Notes: a model not told the origin generated them from the sequence alone. A stretch of DNA of 64,000 nt from Lagopus muta (GCF_023343835.1 NC_064449.1:2827778-2891777), one strand, 5' to 3'; positions 1 through 20,275 are shown, counted from the first letter of the stretch. Program-made: numbers and translations.

Positions 1-2914
1 CTGCAATGCTCCTAGTAAAACTGCCCATCCCAGCTGGATATCTGAAAATCCTATGAAGAAACTGCTTTGATGAGGGGACACTACTGAGGAAACCCTTGGA
101 TTCCAAGGAAGGCCTAAGATCCCAGAAAGGGAGGACGCAGGACTTGCAGCACAACTAGCAGACATTAACAGAATTTTTTTTTTCCCCCCAGCAATTTAGG
201 ATACAACTACAAACTCAATTACATAAAGAGTGACACGGTCAGTTAGGGATGGCTGTCATTATTTTCTTCTTTCCAAGGCATTTTTCCTCCAATCTACGGG
301 TTTCACTCTGCTGACAAATAGGAGCAACCTTCGTTCCAAGCAGAAGCTCAGAAAGGCAGAGAGCAAAGCGCTGCCCAGAAGGTTCTGCCTGGTGGAAGGA
401 GTGAGGATGTGTCCTCTTCTCATGGAGGATCCATCCCAAATCCCCAGGTACTGCTTGGTGCACAGTGGCATCTTGGCTACCCAGAGCTGCCATATAGTTA
501 GTGAGTCTCACCTGAACACGCTGGGGCTGTGGTGCAATGAAATCCAAAAGCCTCTGACACCTCGAGCTCTGAGCCACGCTAACAGCTCAGGCAATGCAGC
601 CATCGTGGGCATGTGCACACAGTCTGGTACATCTGGAGGTTGTTAATTAACACATTTGTGGAACACCATAATTTTACTGAGCATTCTGATTTGACCCATG
701 TCAAAACAATCCAGCACATGACCCCATGCCCACATAAGGCAGACAGCTGGCTAATCGTGTTCATCTGTATTTTCTTTTTTAGCCTTTAAAGGCTGGTTAA
801 ATGCAAAACAAAAGCTTAATTTAAGCTTGAACCCCCCCGGTTCTCTGGATTTTGTTTGAGATAAGGCTCTGGGAGTGTAACTGAACTCAGCACCCCTGCT
901 TCTCACCTGGTAGAACAGAACACAATGTGTGTGCATCCACTCACCGGGTTACAGAAGTAGTTAGAGCAAGTACAGATTGAAGGGGTTTTTCCCCAAATAA
1001 GGAATTTTACCTTGAAAACAGAATGGGATGTACGTGTGTGTAAGCCCCAGCAAATGCCCTGTTGCAATTATAGTATTTACACAGGTATTACTATATACAT
1101 AATGCACAGACAAAGCAGTTTTTCATTTAAAGTTGCATTCCTCAAGGTAAGGTAATCTAAAGAAGACAAATATTCAATTAAAACTGTATTTTCAGCGTGG
1201 TAACGTCCTGCCACACATATTCCAAATGCACTTCATGCACGTGTACAGCAGAAGGCAACATCTGCCAACTGTGTTGACATCTGCACCTGTGCAAGGTGCC
1301 CGTTGTTAACTGCTTCATAAGGGCCATCAGCAAAGCTCTGATGTCTGTGCTTCTGAAGTTTCCCTAAAACATAAGCTGGAGGTGACCCACAGGTGAGTTC
1401 TTTCATACCCCTTCCCTGAAAGGTATGTAAGCAATCCTGTTTTTCCATACCATGCAACAAAACACCCAGCTGGTGTTGAAATTGTGTTTGTTCACAGTGC
1501 AAGTCCTATGTACAGTGTGCAACCATGGGACTGAGGATGCTCCCTCCCTTTCAGTACAAAATGAAATAACCATATTAAAGCCAACAGCACTCTGCTCCTT
1601 TAACACAAGCAATTTAGATCTGATGGAAGTGGTTCACACTTTGTTTTCATCAGCTGCAATGACACCAATCCATCAGTAATATTACAACCTATTATTGTGC
1701 AAATCAATCTCTCAAATCTCTCTGTTTTAACACATACATAAATACAACCACTTGGCAACGTGAAATCAAAATACACATTCCTGAAATGTACAGAAAATGA
1801 AGAAAAGCTTTAACTAGAATCCCCCAGAACAGAAAATTAGTTAGGCCACTCTTCACTCATGAAGGCTCCCTGGAGTGGCATTTCATACCTATCTTCATAC
1901 CTAAAGGTGCCATTGCAAATGTAACCCCCTGAAACAAACCCAACTTATCTTCCAGTATACCTAAATGTATAAGGCAACCTTTTGTTGGAGACAAAATGAC
2001 TTGAGAGCTTCCTTTTACAAACGCTTCCATGTTCAATCACACAAATATTGCATTTCAGGAGGAAGGAACTTGCCTACAAAACACTTAGTTAAAAGTAGGC
2101 TTTGTCGTAACGCTACAAAGGAGAAATTCATGCTCTCAGTGCTGCTGTAATGCTTCAGCTCTGTTGGCAAAAAGCACATAAATGCATTGAAAACTCTTTG
2201 AAAAAGACATCACACAAAACCTACATCTGACTGCCCACTAGTAAACAACACTACTGTGGCCAAAATAATTTCAGTTTGGCCAATATCAGATTAGATGCTG
2301 AGTTAGATAGGGCAGGACAACTTCAGTCTGCTATCTAGCACTAAGAAAACAAAAAGGCAACGGATCACAACATGCAGCAAAAGAGCAGAAAAGCATAGAG
2401 TGGAATTTGACTCATAACATACCTCGTGGGAAGGGTCCAATGTTCTGCACACTTCCACTTCTCATGAGGGAAATCCAAGTGCAAGCAGATTTTAATCATA
2501 CACTGTGACTGGTAAACGGTTAGCTCAGCTGCTGTGACCACTTGTCACCATCCCATATAACACAGTACAGTCATACACAAGGAGACGAGGACTGATGTCA
2601 CAAAGCAGAGATGAAGGGGTGCACATGCAGGGCTGGGTGAGGAGGCATGCAGTAAGTCTGCAGGAGCCCTGCCTAGCCACTGACAGCACTACCCTTCGTT
2701 AGCAGTATCTTTATTTGCAGCTCCTCTACGTACAGCTCAGCCGTTACAGAACAAACACAGAACTTGACTCTGGCAAGCCCAGCACCAGCTCCTGCTCTCA
2801 GCAGATGGCTCAGCACAAGACCACAGCACACTGCTCATGGGGCCCTATGCAGGAGAGCCAATGTGAGCGATAGCAGGGACGGCAGGAAGCTATGGAGAGC
2901 ACTAGAGGACATAC
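1..2914 (-). other. TAOK3: TAOK3 intron (partial, 3' side of the window)
   Basis: No further TAOK3 exon could be recognised here by matching the next expected protein segment. A T9C6-type tract lies at about 174-188. Short open frames on both strands have no family resemblance. No tRNA, snoRNA or CR1 fragment was identified. Confidence 0.7.
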
Positions 2915-3121
2915 CTTCTTCTGAACAACGGAGGAAGTGGAATTAATTGTGCTCTCGTCACTATGCATCATGACCAGTTCAGGGCTGCTCTCATCCAGGA
3001 CCTCCTGCATGCTGCTCACACTGCTGCTCTGACTGCCCGTGCTCACAGACATGCTTGGGATGGAATGGTTGCTGCCCAGACTGTCCATCTTCCTACTCAG
3101 GTTTGATCCATGCTCACTGTC
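2915..3121 (-). CDS. TAOK3: TAOK3 coding exon 11, residues 330-398: serine-rich regulatory linker (last visible exon)
   Basis: The 207-nt exon, phase 0 at both ends, encodes DSEHGSNLSRKMDSLGSNH, then SIPSMSVSTGSQSSSVSSM and a tail ending STSSVVQKK. The block is rich in Ser, Glu and Asp and is likely phosphorylated and disordered. MDSLGSNHSIPSMSVSTGSQSSS is diagnostic for TAOK3. The acceptor is TTGTAG before GACAGT and the donor is AAGAAG then GTATGT. The following exons (the roughly 500-residue coiled-coil half) lie left of position 1. Confidence 0.94.
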
Positions 3122-5801
3122 CTACAAAACAAGGGGCATCGGTTACAAACACTGCAGATGATCACCTGCCCAACAGGTGACTGCAGCGCCCAAGGTTGGT
3201 TTTAAAGGCAACTCTGCTGAGTTAAAGACTTTTTGCACAGTATTTTGGCAGCTCCCCTTCTCAGAACTGCATGGGTTATGAAATAATGCACAAAGGGCAG
3301 TCAGCTTTTGCTTCTTCCCTTGCAATCCTCACACATCAGGGGCCAGGCCAGCTTTTTCCACGTCTCAGCAGGTCTGAGCACGGCTCTGCTTTGAATGGAA
3401 CACACCCAGGAATAGTGGATTAATGGTGAAAGGAGTCCTGCAGCTGAGGAAGGAACAAACTTTTAAGTTTGTATTGAAACAACATTCTGAGTTTGGGTAT
3501 GCTACATCACATCTGGTGAGTCAGAAGAGATGCAGGATGACGAATCCACCTGTTATGATGAGGTAACTAGCTCATGGTGCTTCATAGGTTGGTGGTTTTA
3601 ACCTCTGTGTCCCTAACAGTCAGCAATTCTATTCCTTCCAGCTAATAAAGCCTCCTATCCTGTGTTTTCAGCCAAGATAAATTCTTATGTAATCTTCATT
3701 CACCTTTAAACGCCTGACTCGGAAGAATCTGCATTATTATAGTGATTAAAGCTATTGTAATCTGCTTAAGCATACTTAAATAATTATTCCTCACACAGGA
3801 CATGTTTTTCCTTCTACACTGGAACATCAGAAGGTAGCATCTTCTTCTCTTGGTTTTGTATGAGCTCAGTAATCCCAGAACATGAGCTTAATCTGGACTG
3901 ACTCAGACAATTATAGAGTCTGTTGTAATAAACTAACGAGACTGAAGATGCTTGCAAGGAGCTCACAGTGAGGACTGGGAGCTCTGAAGAGCCTCCAGCT
4001 CCTGCTCTCAGACAGCTCTGATTCACCCACACGAGTGGCTGCACTGCACCCTGCTGCCTCTCGCCTCCAAAGTGAGCTTGGGGAGAATCACGCTTCAAAT
4101 CAATTGACAGCGAACTCATTTTGGAATGGAATTTCATTGGAAACTGCAAGAAAGAAGTTTGGCAGATTTGTATTTGATTGTGTGGTTATTTTTAAGCAAT
4201 TAGCAGTTCATTCAGAGCCTGTATAAAAGCAGCAGCCAAAATACACGGGAAAACGAAAACATTTCCAGGATGTTCACACCAAGTTGCCACAGAAATAACA
4301 TCTAACATGGGAATGTGTCTCACTAATAAACACATATAGTACTAATACTAATAAATAATACTAAACATAATAAACACAGAAGGGCAGAGATGAGTTTGCA
4401 TATGCAACCTCAGCACTGACTTCCTGACTTGAATACTTTCCAGGTAATCTCAACTTCCTTGCAAAGGTCTGAGGAAAGCATTAGTATTATTGGGAGTGTT
4501 ACAAAGGGGATTTGCAATATGCTTTGCACTGAGAAACTCTAGGGCAGAAAGAGGAAGCAACTTGTGGCATTCTCAGCTTCTGTTAACTAGTTTAGAAACT
4601 GAAGCAAGTGCTGTGTTTTACTTCAGTCGTTGCTCTTGCTGTGCGTGCAACATGACCTCCTTTGGTGGTATGCAAGCTCAGTGGTAAAAACAGTGCAGAG
4701 CATGCTGTGCACATGCAGATGTGAGCTTCATCAGAAGTGTTAGGTCCTGGAGACACACTTTCCTATCCTTAGGAACGGGAACAGGAAGAACAGAGGAAGA
4801 TGCATCTCAATCAGTGCTAGCACACCTCAGCTGTGGAGCTTGGATCTGCTGCTGCCCCTTCCCCAGAGTGAAGGACAATATGAGCATCAGTCTCTTCTTC
4901 CTCTATACTCTCCTACTTGACACCCAGGCTTGCCCACTGCTTAAACCAAAGCATCAGACTAGTTTTAAAAGAGTATTTGACATATGCAAGCCTCAAAGCC
5001 AAGTCCCCAAATATGTGTTAGACTTTGGCATCTCACTGCACGTGATCTTGCTACAATGCAAGAAAAAGGAATATATAACAATTTCCTTATGACTTTTGTG
5101 CTTGAGAACCAGGCACGGATTTATTTAGCCAAGTGCCTACACCAAATGACATTAATTTCCACCTAATCTCATCAATTGAAAAATGACTGGTTTCCCTCTC
5201 TAAGCCACAGTTACTGTCAATTATCACACACTGATGAAGTGGGTGGTTTATTACAAGATTTCAACTGCAGCTGAATTTTATCTCTAATCTTTCTTTAATA
5301 TTAAAGAATTAAAAAAAAATAAGTCTCACTAATTTGGCGATTTGCTTTTCAGCTCATGATAAATTTACTGTAAAGTAATGAGCCCACGGTAATTGAAAAT
5401 AAAAATTAACATTAATCAGGCAGTCTTGATTTTGCTGTGAGAATGAAAAGCTCAGGCCATCACCAGGCTCTCCGTTGCACAGCCTGTGGGTTATTTTTTT
5501 ATCACAGAGGATCTCCCTCCAAATGAGTTTCTTTCCCAAAGTTTTCAGAAGAAAGGCAACAGTCTAAAAAAGCCAAAGTTGTTTTGCCAGTGAGTGCACA
5601 TCTAAGGCAGAGCAATGGCTGGCAATGCTCATCGTCCTATCCTAGCCCTGCTGATTCAGTTGGTATTCAGCTGGTATTCCAACTAGGTGGATCACATCCA
5701 TGCTGTGGATGCTCTCGTTCTGCCCCTTGAAGACAGGAACACATCTCACTTGCCCCGAAATCTATGAGAACAGTGCAAACAGGGTAATGAAACCAAAGTA
5801 C
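3122..5801 (-). other. TAOK3: TAOK3 intron between coding exons 10 and 11
   Basis: This is ordinary A+T-rich intron sequence. A degenerate ACTAATA-like run lies at about 4320-4376. A notably AT-rich, low-GC stretch spans about 5160-5420, ending in poly-A at 5310-5318. No exon or transposon was identified. Confidence 0.7.
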
Positions 5802-5969
5802 CTCCTCCTCCTCTTGAGACTCAGTCAGAGGGCCGTTCCGCGTCTCTTGGAAAAGGATTTTCTTCATTTTCCTGTACTGAAGGTTATCCAGTTCTCGTAC
5901 TGCATCTTTTGTCCTTTGGATGAGGTCTATGAGGACTCTTGGTGGTCGATCTCGGCGAACGAAATCGTG
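5802..5969 (-). CDS. TAOK3: TAOK3 coding exon 10, residues 274-329: end of kinase domain and linker
   Basis: The 168-nt exon, phase 0 at both ends, encodes [18 protein letters not shown], then [19 protein letters not shown] and [19 protein letters not shown]. The [11 protein letters not shown] stretch separates TAOK3 from TAOK1 (LLFQEAHNGP). The acceptor is TTCAG before CACGAT. The donor, GAG followed by GTACTT, is a weak match to the consensus. It is chosen because EEEE|DSEHG joins exactly to the next exon in the family register. Read-through would stay open for about 45 codons. Confidence 0.93.
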
Positions 5970-8900
5970 CTGAATTCAAGAAAACAAAACATCTGATATC
6001 AGACGTGACACCGGGCTGTTCGATCTACAGAGACTGCTTTGGGTCACCTGAAACAGCAGCTCACGTTCAGGAATTAGTGATACCTGTCACAAAAGGCTCT
6101 GGACACACTCAGCACGGATTGCACTACAGCACACAACCCAGGGGATTGCTCTACCCGCCACGAGGCTCAAAGTGTAGGCTGCAAAATGCTTTGTTACCAA
6201 GTCGGAGGAATTGCTTTCAGAACATGATCAAGTACAGAGAAATGAGGCAAAAATCACTTTGCTACTGGAAACTCATGTGCACATATGCATCAATGGCAGG
6301 AAATGCAGGTTGGTGGATGGGGAGGCCTGAGACCCTTCGGACTCACTTTTGGAACCAGGGTCAGATTTCCTGGGCTCTCAGCTAATAGAGCTGCTTCTTT
6401 CCTTCTTGATCCCCTTCACTTCAATGTGAACACAGTGCCACTTCAAACCTTGCAAAGGCACAGGTCTTCAGAATGAACAAAACGAATACAGGACAAAGAG
6501 GAAGCAATCCTGATTACACAAGATTACCTGCCAAGAGTTACCCTGAAGCTGATCTATTCCAATTCAAATCAAACCAGGAAGATGAGTGCAAGGTTTATTT
6601 ATTGTCAAAGCTTTTTTTGCCAACTCCTGCAAAGGACGCACAAGAAGCACAGGTTTTAAGTGCAGACTTAATAAATTGTTTAATGGATTTTAAGTACATG
6701 ATTAAAGGCTCATCTCTGACTTATCAGCCATGTTCTCCTGCACTGTACAGCTGGCAGTGGGGCATGAAAGCCTTTCTGATCCAACCTCTGAATAAGGCAG
6801 ACAGCCAACAATCTACACGGGATCACCACCACTGGTTGTGCTGCTTAATGCACGCCACAGGAGACAGCTCTGAAGTACTCACATCACTTGTAGAAATATG
6901 AACAAGGGGGGAATAGGAGAGAAGTTTTCTGCCCTGCACAGCACGTGCCACAGTGGATTTTTGTTAGTGAGCTCAGCAGCTGGCTTCCACCCGCCAAGCA
7001 GCACCCAGCAGTGTCACACCTGGCTGCCCAGCCCCAGCTCCTAAGCCACAGCTGGCCAACCAGGAGGTGCATCCCTGCCTCAGCCGCTGCCATCCCTCAG
7101 ACTCCAGGACCAGTACACCCAACTGGAGCTCAGCTACAGGCATGCAAAACCCGGCCCTCCTTAAGGCAAAAGTCTTGAACACAAAGAAGTCGAAAGGGTG
7201 TGAAGGTCTTCTTTTAATGATTTGTACATAAGCAAAGAAAGAAACATGCCACAGGCTTATGTCTTGTTTTTAATTGAATTCAAACTGGAGGCATCTGAGT
7301 TTTGTTAATGGAGAATGCCAGTCCCTTCAGTACCAACTCCTTATAACTAAAAATTCCATGCACTATTTCAAACAGAAGAAAACGATTCATTTCTGCCTCT
7401 CTGTGCAGATCCACACCACTCATTTCTCTGTAAAAAGTGACAATCTGCAGCTTATTTATGACCAGAAAAAAGTAACCATTTGTATCTCACTGCATTAGAA
7501 AGCAGTAATGCACACGGGACAACAGTCCCAAACTCAAGTTCTTCCTATCTATCCGCTGTGTACTTGTTCTTTAACGCTGCAAATACTGAATGGGAAGCTA
7601 TGTTCTTCACAGCTACACAAACATTAAGAATGGGTCCCCGTAGAAACTCTATGGCAGATGCAGAGGAACAAAACCAACCAGCCAGTAGACCTGCATAAGG
7701 AGGACACGACCCTAAATGCTCAGCCGCATGAAAGAGCTGTCTAAATTAGATGTACAAGATGCAGTTGCTGCTCTGCAAGGTGCTGTACAGCCTGGGAAGA
7801 AATGATGGCTGAAAGAATGTCATTTGGTCACTTCCTTCAAACTGCAAGGAGAAAACCCAACAGACTGCAGAAGAGGAAGAGGTTAATGCAAAGGTGAGCA
7901 GCAAGTTGGCTGGAGGAGTAACCACCAGAACCACGGTGGGAACGCCGTGCATGCTGAGCAAAGTAACACGAGTGTTAACAACAGGTTAGATCACTGCTTC
8001 TAATTTTGAAAGGGAAAATATTGGCCAGATGGGTTTTATTCTCCCTTTTCTCGCCCAGGGCGGTAAAACAGAATGCATTCTTGAGCACCTCTTACCGTTC
8101 AGATCCCTTTAGGAAAACGTGGCTGCAAAGATTTTGCTCTATTCCTGTTTACTGTATGCCAGCAGAAAACCCTCCCCCAAAAAGCAGCAGATGAATGTAT
8201 AATCTGACAGGCTTTAGGGAGGAGATGCTTCCAGCGGGAGGGAACATCTGGGGGACTGCTCTGAAAGTGTAAAATCCAAGAAAAATGATGGAATATACAT
8301 AATTTAAGAATGCCACCTCAGCTCCAATTGTTTGCACAGACTCCAATGTACGGCACTCGTGAAATCATATCCTTCAATGAACTTGTGCTATTCCTAGAGA
8401 GCAGAAAGACTGCCAATCCACATGAATGAATCACTCTGAAACCCACAACATAAACCTATTAGCTGGTCAAGGGATTGTCGGGGTGCTGCAAGCAGAACCA
8501 GAGAACAAAACGCTGGGTAAGTGGCACGGCACAAACAGATGACAGGGAAACACACTGGGTGCTGAAGAGAACGAAAACAAGCTCGTCTGTCAGCCTGTAC
8601 CTGGAAAGTGAAGGCGTGAGGGTTAAATATTCTATATGGTCCAGGCTTAAAGCAAAGACTGAAGCGAGTGCAAAGCCAGCTATTCAGCAACGACTGCATG
8701 ATTTCCATTTCTCACTTTGAGAACCAAAAGATTCAGAAATATCCATGAGAATGCATTTTACTGAGCCGAAAAAGCAACAAGAGAAGCCATAAAACAAAGG
8801 CTGAATGGTAGCCTTAGAACAAAAATCAGCATGAAAAGGCTGTCAGGTAGACACAGAGCAGCAATCTAACCTACTGTGGAAATTAAGCAAAACACCCTAA

Positions 8901-10663
8901 GGAGCTAACAATTCCTCTGCTCAAATATTTAAGGAAAAACTGAGTCCTGTTTACCTGGTGTGGAACAGCAGCATGCCATGCAGTTCTCACCAGCAGCTAC
9001 GCACGGCAACCAGAGGAATAGCAGGGCCACTCATCAATGTTAAAGAAAGGAAACACTTAAAAGAAAAAGCAGCAGCTTGATGGAGAAGGGGCTGGACAGG
9101 ACTGCACACATCCCTACCACTGAAAGGAAGGTTGCTCTTAAATATTCCAAAGGCTCTGCCTATGGAATAATAAATGGTTTGGGGAGAAATGAAAGCTGAT
9201 GGCTCCAGAAACAGTGATGGGTGCGTGGTTCCCTGCCAGGACCCTGGCAAGTTGAGGACACGTCAATCCCAGCACAGGTCCTGCTCCATATGCTCACAGC
9301 AATGACAAGCCTGCACAAGGCACTTCCCAAAACAAAACTTCCAACTGCTTGGGTTCAGTATGGAAGGGATGTAAGTGACTTTTGGTTGTTTACAAGAGGA
9401 GGGAAGTCAACTTAGGCCTAACCTGTGAGTGCTGTTTTCACCCTAACTTTTAACACTGCACAGAGAAGTTGAAAAGTGTAACGGTTGGAAATCCACAATA
9501 GAAAAAGATGCAGAATGTGTTTGTTAAGTAATAATATGAGAGATGGACAGGTGGCACCGACCAGTCAATGTGCTGAGATTGCTGAACAAGGCAGCAGCCA
9601 ACGCAGCCCAAGGCACCCTGGTGCAGCACAGCACAGCCTGGCCAACCTCTCCTATGCAACCACACCTGGGGCAGCATGCCATCAGACACATTAGTGCCAG
9701 AAATGCCTGCCCAGTCTGGACAAAACCAACCCCCAGATAAGATCAGAAAAGCCCAAAGGAATGATTTACATGATCAGAACAAAAAGAAAGAGCTGAGCTG
9801 CCACTGGGCAGGATAGCTGCAAATAGATCAGAAAGGTATGGACAGATAAAGAACTAATCATGCTGAAATTGCCATTACATGAGGAGAAAAGGTTGAGATA
9901 ATCTTCCTGCATCACACTGGCCAAGGACCAGACGTGCCATTCAGGGCACCCCATGCATCAGTCGTGCTTTGGTCACCCCATCTCTTTTAACACTCACATT
10001 TGTTTAAATAAGCAGCCACTGTCTGCAAACTTTATTGAGGTCCTAATCCTCTGATCTCATGGAATATAATTCTCAAAGTATTTCCAAGATTTGCCCACGC
10101 AGCTCACAGAGGATGGTGAAGTCTGGGCTTTGAGTGGCAATTAAAATGAATGGCTTTTCAGGTTTTCTTGTTGATTCCACAGAGTGCCTTAAACCTCACT
10201 GAGACTGCACCCAGAAAAATAACGCTTCTCTTAGTAAGAGTTTGATGGGAGATTTTAGGAAGGTGAATGCATAGAAAAGGCAAAGAATTCCCAACCTTTA
10301 GGGACAGGCAGAAACTCAGCCTCGTGCCACCACCAAGCACAGGGCTTCTGCAAATCTTTCACTTCACAGCAAGTGAACACAGCAGGTCCAACCAATGTGT
10401 AAATGCAGTCTTATTCCAGCAGGTATACAGAGAATCCCAGATTCAACCCATGGCAAGCAGGCCAGTAAGCACATGTATCCTTTAGCATTTCAAAGGTAAT
10501 TTAAATGAAACCCAAAACACTTCCAATACAGACAAGAGCAAAAGCGACAGTGTTTTGGAAAGGGTAAATATCACCATCACTATGCACCATCATTAGAATT
10601 GGCTTGGGGTTAAACAAACCATTTTTTTCCCCCCAGATTTCTGAAAGAGAGTTGAAAATTTAC
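5970..10663 (-). other. TAOK3: TAOK3 intron between coding exons 9 and 10
   Basis: This 4.7 kb intron has no recognisable exon, RNA gene or transposon. Short open frames up to 148 codons (5939-6385) lack any family signature. The one beginning at 5939 partly overlaps exon 10 on the opposite strand. Confidence 0.7.
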
Positions 10664-10745
10664 CCGTAGTAGATCTGCTGATGATGGCCTTTCCTGAGGT
10701 ATTTTCTGTAAGCAGTAATCAACAAATCCCCTAAAGGAGTCTGAC
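10664..10745 (-). CDS. TAOK3: TAOK3 coding exon 9, residues 246-273: end of C-lobe
   Basis: The 82-nt exon completes W246 and encodes [20 protein letters not shown], then SSADLLR. The RP pair belongs to the conserved C-lobe arginine region. The acceptor is TTACAG before GTCAGA. The donor is CGG then GTAAAT, a moderate site. It ends in phase 0. Confidence 0.94.
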
Positions 10746-17971
<7,226 letters not shown>

Positions 17972-18764
17972 CCATGACCTTTAAGGACCCTTCCAACCCA
18001 ACCCATTTAGAATTCTCTGGATCCATCACCTTAAAGGACCCTTCCAACCCAACCCATTTAGAATTCTCTGGTTCCATCACCTTTAAGGTCCCTTCAAACA
18101 ATACCTATTTAGAATTCTCTGGTTCCATGACCTTGAAGGACCCTTCCACTCCAACCCATTTAGAATTCTCTGGTTCTACGACCTTTAAGAACCCTTCCAA
18201 CCCAACCCATTTAGAATACTCTGGTTCTACGACCTTTAAGAACCCTTCCAACCCAACCCATTTAGAATTCTCTGGTTCCATGACCTTTAAGGACCCTTCA
18301 AACCCAACCCATTCAGAATTCTCTGGTTCCATGACCTTTAAGGACCCTTCCAACCCAATCCATTTAGAATTCTCTGGTTCCATGACATTTAATGTCCCTT
18401 CCAACACAGCCCATTTAGAATTCTCTGGTTCCATCACCTTCAAGGACCCTTCCAAAAAAATCCATTCTGGAATTCTCTGGTTCTACGAACTTTAAGGACC
18501 CTTCCATCCCAACCCATTCCAGAATTCTCTGGTTCCATGACCTTGAAGGACCCTTCCAATCCAACCCATTTAGAATTCTCTGGTTCTACGACCTTTAAGG
18601 ACCCTTCCAACACAACCCATTTAGAATTCTCTGGTTCTACGATCTTTAAGGACCCTTCCAACCCAACCCATTTAGAATTCTCTGGTTCCATGACCTTGAA
18701 GGACCCTTCCAACCCAACCCGTTTAGAATTCTCTGGTTCCATCACCTTTAAGCACCCTTCCAAC
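17972..18764 (+). repeat. 51-bp minisatellite block 0 (left edge), about 16 units
   Basis: The edge block is the most irregular, with unique variants such as KNPSNPTHLEYS and NVPSNTAHLEF in the translated frame. That is expected for array ends, which are homogenised less. One 52-bp register variant occurs near 18475 and 18525. Confidence 0.9.
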
Positions 18765-19081
18765 TGTGAGAATCCTTCTTAGTCTTTTTTGGCTCAAAGC
18801 TTGCTTCCTGAGGTATTTCTTGTGATAAGACTCTGAGTGACTTATCAAGGAGGCAAGTGATGAGTGCTAACTGTGTGACAATCGCTTTGGGAACATTTGA
18901 AAGCCCCTTCCCCCCCCAGAGCTGCTTGCTCTGGAGAAGAGCGGAAGACAGTGCTCAGCAGTGTTCACTGGCGGAACATCTGGCCTGTGGCCAAACCGCT
19001 CCAGCTTGGTATGGCAGGCTGGAGGATGATACCATTGTATCTTGCGAAGGCAAGATGCAAGTTGGTGCCTCCCTGCTTCCT

Positions 19082-19111
19082 CTTATCTGCCGGCAAGGCC
19101 AGAAAGATAAG
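19082..19111 (+). promoter_or_regulatory. Inverted pair of GATA motifs in the LTR, example from copy 1
   Basis: CTTATCT (19082-19088) and AGATAAG (19105-19111) form an inverted pair of WGATAR motifs. A third, TGATAAG, lies near the LTR start at 18823. The pair is present in the LTR copies I read. Binding is not demonstrated. Confidence 0.5.
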
Positions 19112-19168
19112 AACAAAGCAGGTTCCTGCTGAGATCCCAGAGCCAGAAGCTGCCACCGCAAGGAGAAC

Positions 19169-19218
19169 TGACTCAACCGCCTTGGCTTTGAGCTGTCACT
19201 CAAAGGAGAGCTGACTCA
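19169..19218 (+). promoter_or_regulatory. U3 43-bp direct repeats with TGACTCA (AP-1/NF-E2-like) cores, example from LTR copy 1
   Basis: TGACTCA occurs at 19169 and 19212, spaced exactly 43 bp. The same arrangement recurs in every LTR. Short-class copies have two cores, and long-class copies have a third repeat whose middle core is TGACTCG. By reading all copies I count about 28 exact TGACTCA cores in the array. TGACTCA is the AP-1 consensus, and the flanking GC (GAGTCAGC on the other strand) extends it towards an NF-E2/Maf half-site. Function is inferred. Confidence 0.55.
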
Positions 19219-19383
19219 ACCACTTTGAAGCATTGAAAAAGGGCCATCATCACCATGGTCGTTGACGTCGTCCTTCGTCGTCAATAGAACAACAATGCCA
19301 GACGACCCACCACTACTGAAGATCAAAGACTGAACTACGAACCTCGCTGGATCCATGCTGGTGACTATGTCCCTCTTGCTTCC

Positions 19384-19508
19384 TATAAAGACGCCTTGCC
19401 ACTTCTTTCCTATCTTTTCTATCGCCCTCCTTCCTTTCCCCAGAACCCTAATTCATAAAAGTGTCCGCCCTCCTCTTCCCCATTTCCCTGATTAAGATTT
19501 GTAATAAA
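19384..19508 (+). promoter_or_regulatory. LTR core promoter and polyadenylation signal, example from copy 1
   Basis: TATAAAG at 19384 and AATAAA at 19503 are 119 bp apart in every copy, with about 99 bp from the end of AATAAA to the LTR end. This is the U3-R-U5 layout of a retroviral LTR read on the plus strand, antisense to TAOK3. It is intact in 14 of 15 copies (copy 2 has TATGAAG). Confidence 0.65.
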
Positions 19509-19607
19509 CTGGTCAGACCAACATTTGAATCGTTGCTTCTTAATCTCACGCTGGGTATATAGATAAAAAAAGAACATCCTCTCCTTCCTATAAACTGAAG
19601 CGAGACA

Positions 19608-20275
19608 CTAATCCAATCCGTTTAGAATTCTCTAGTTCTACGACCTTTAAGGACCCTTCCAACCCAACCCATTTAGAATTCTCTGGTTCCATGACCTTCA
19701 AGGACCCTTCCAACACAACACATTTAGAATTCTCTGGTTCTACGACCTTTAAGGACCCTTCCAACCAAATCCATTTAGAATTCTCTGGTTCCATGACCTT
19801 CAAGGACCCTTCCAACCCAACCCATTTAGAATTCTCTGGTTCTACGACCTTCAAGGACCCTTCCAACCCAACCCATTTAGAATTCTCTGGTTTTACGACC
19901 TTTAAGGACCCTTCCAACCCAACCCATTTAGAATTCTCTGGTTCTACGACCTTGAAGGACCCTTCCAACCCAACCCATTTAGAATTCTCTGGTTCTACGA
20001 CCTTTAAGGACCCTTCCAACACAACCCATTTAGAATTCTCTGGTTCTACCATTTTTAAGGACCCTTCCAACCCAACCTATTTAGAATTCTCTGGTTCCAT
20101 GACCTTTCAGGACCCTTCCAACCCAACCTATTTAGAATTCTCTGGTTCCATGACCTTTCAGGACCCTTCCAACCCAACCCATTTAGAATTCTCTGGTTCC
20201 ATGACCTTGAAGGACCCTTCCAACCCAACCCGTTTAGAATTCTCTGGTTCCATCACCTTTAAGCACCCTTCCAAC
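19608..20275 (+). repeat. 51-bp minisatellite block 1, about 13 units
   Basis: The block is open in the plus frame from 19691 through to the stop codon supplied 18 bp inside the next LTR. It ends with the standard five-unit series. Confidence 0.9.

Larger units (their letters stand above)
18765..19607 (+). mobile_element. Solo LTR copy 1 (843 bp, short class)
   Basis: The copy begins TGTGAGAATCC and ends GCGAGACA. The left flank is CCAAC (18760-18764). The right flank is CTAAT, a decayed copy of it. TATAAAG is at 19384 and AATAAA at 19503. GATA motifs are at 18823, 19082 (reverse) and 19105. TGACTCA cores are at 19169 and 19212, 43 bp apart. It is the outermost copy and carries private changes (CGGCAAGG, GTTGACGTCG). 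No gag, pol or env remains. Confidence 0.88.

Noticed and set aside
2412-2470. Possible extra TAOK3 exon (donor-like CACGAG|GTATGT on the minus strand)
   Set aside because: The upstream translation does not match the expected TAOK3 continuation, and no acceptor in the right phase was found.
5160-5420. AT-rich intron stretch as a possible conserved non-coding element
   Set aside because: Composition alone does not show conservation, and no comparison sequence is available.
5939-6385. 148-codon plus-strand open frame
   Set aside because: It partly overlaps TAOK3 exon 10 in antisense. It has no family resemblance and low coding character.
18857-19214. Overlapping open frames of 63-123 codons repeated in every LTR (both strands)
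   Set aside because: They lie in the U3 part of the LTR, overlap each other in several frames, and are conserved only because the LTR copies are recent. No retroviral protein motif is present.
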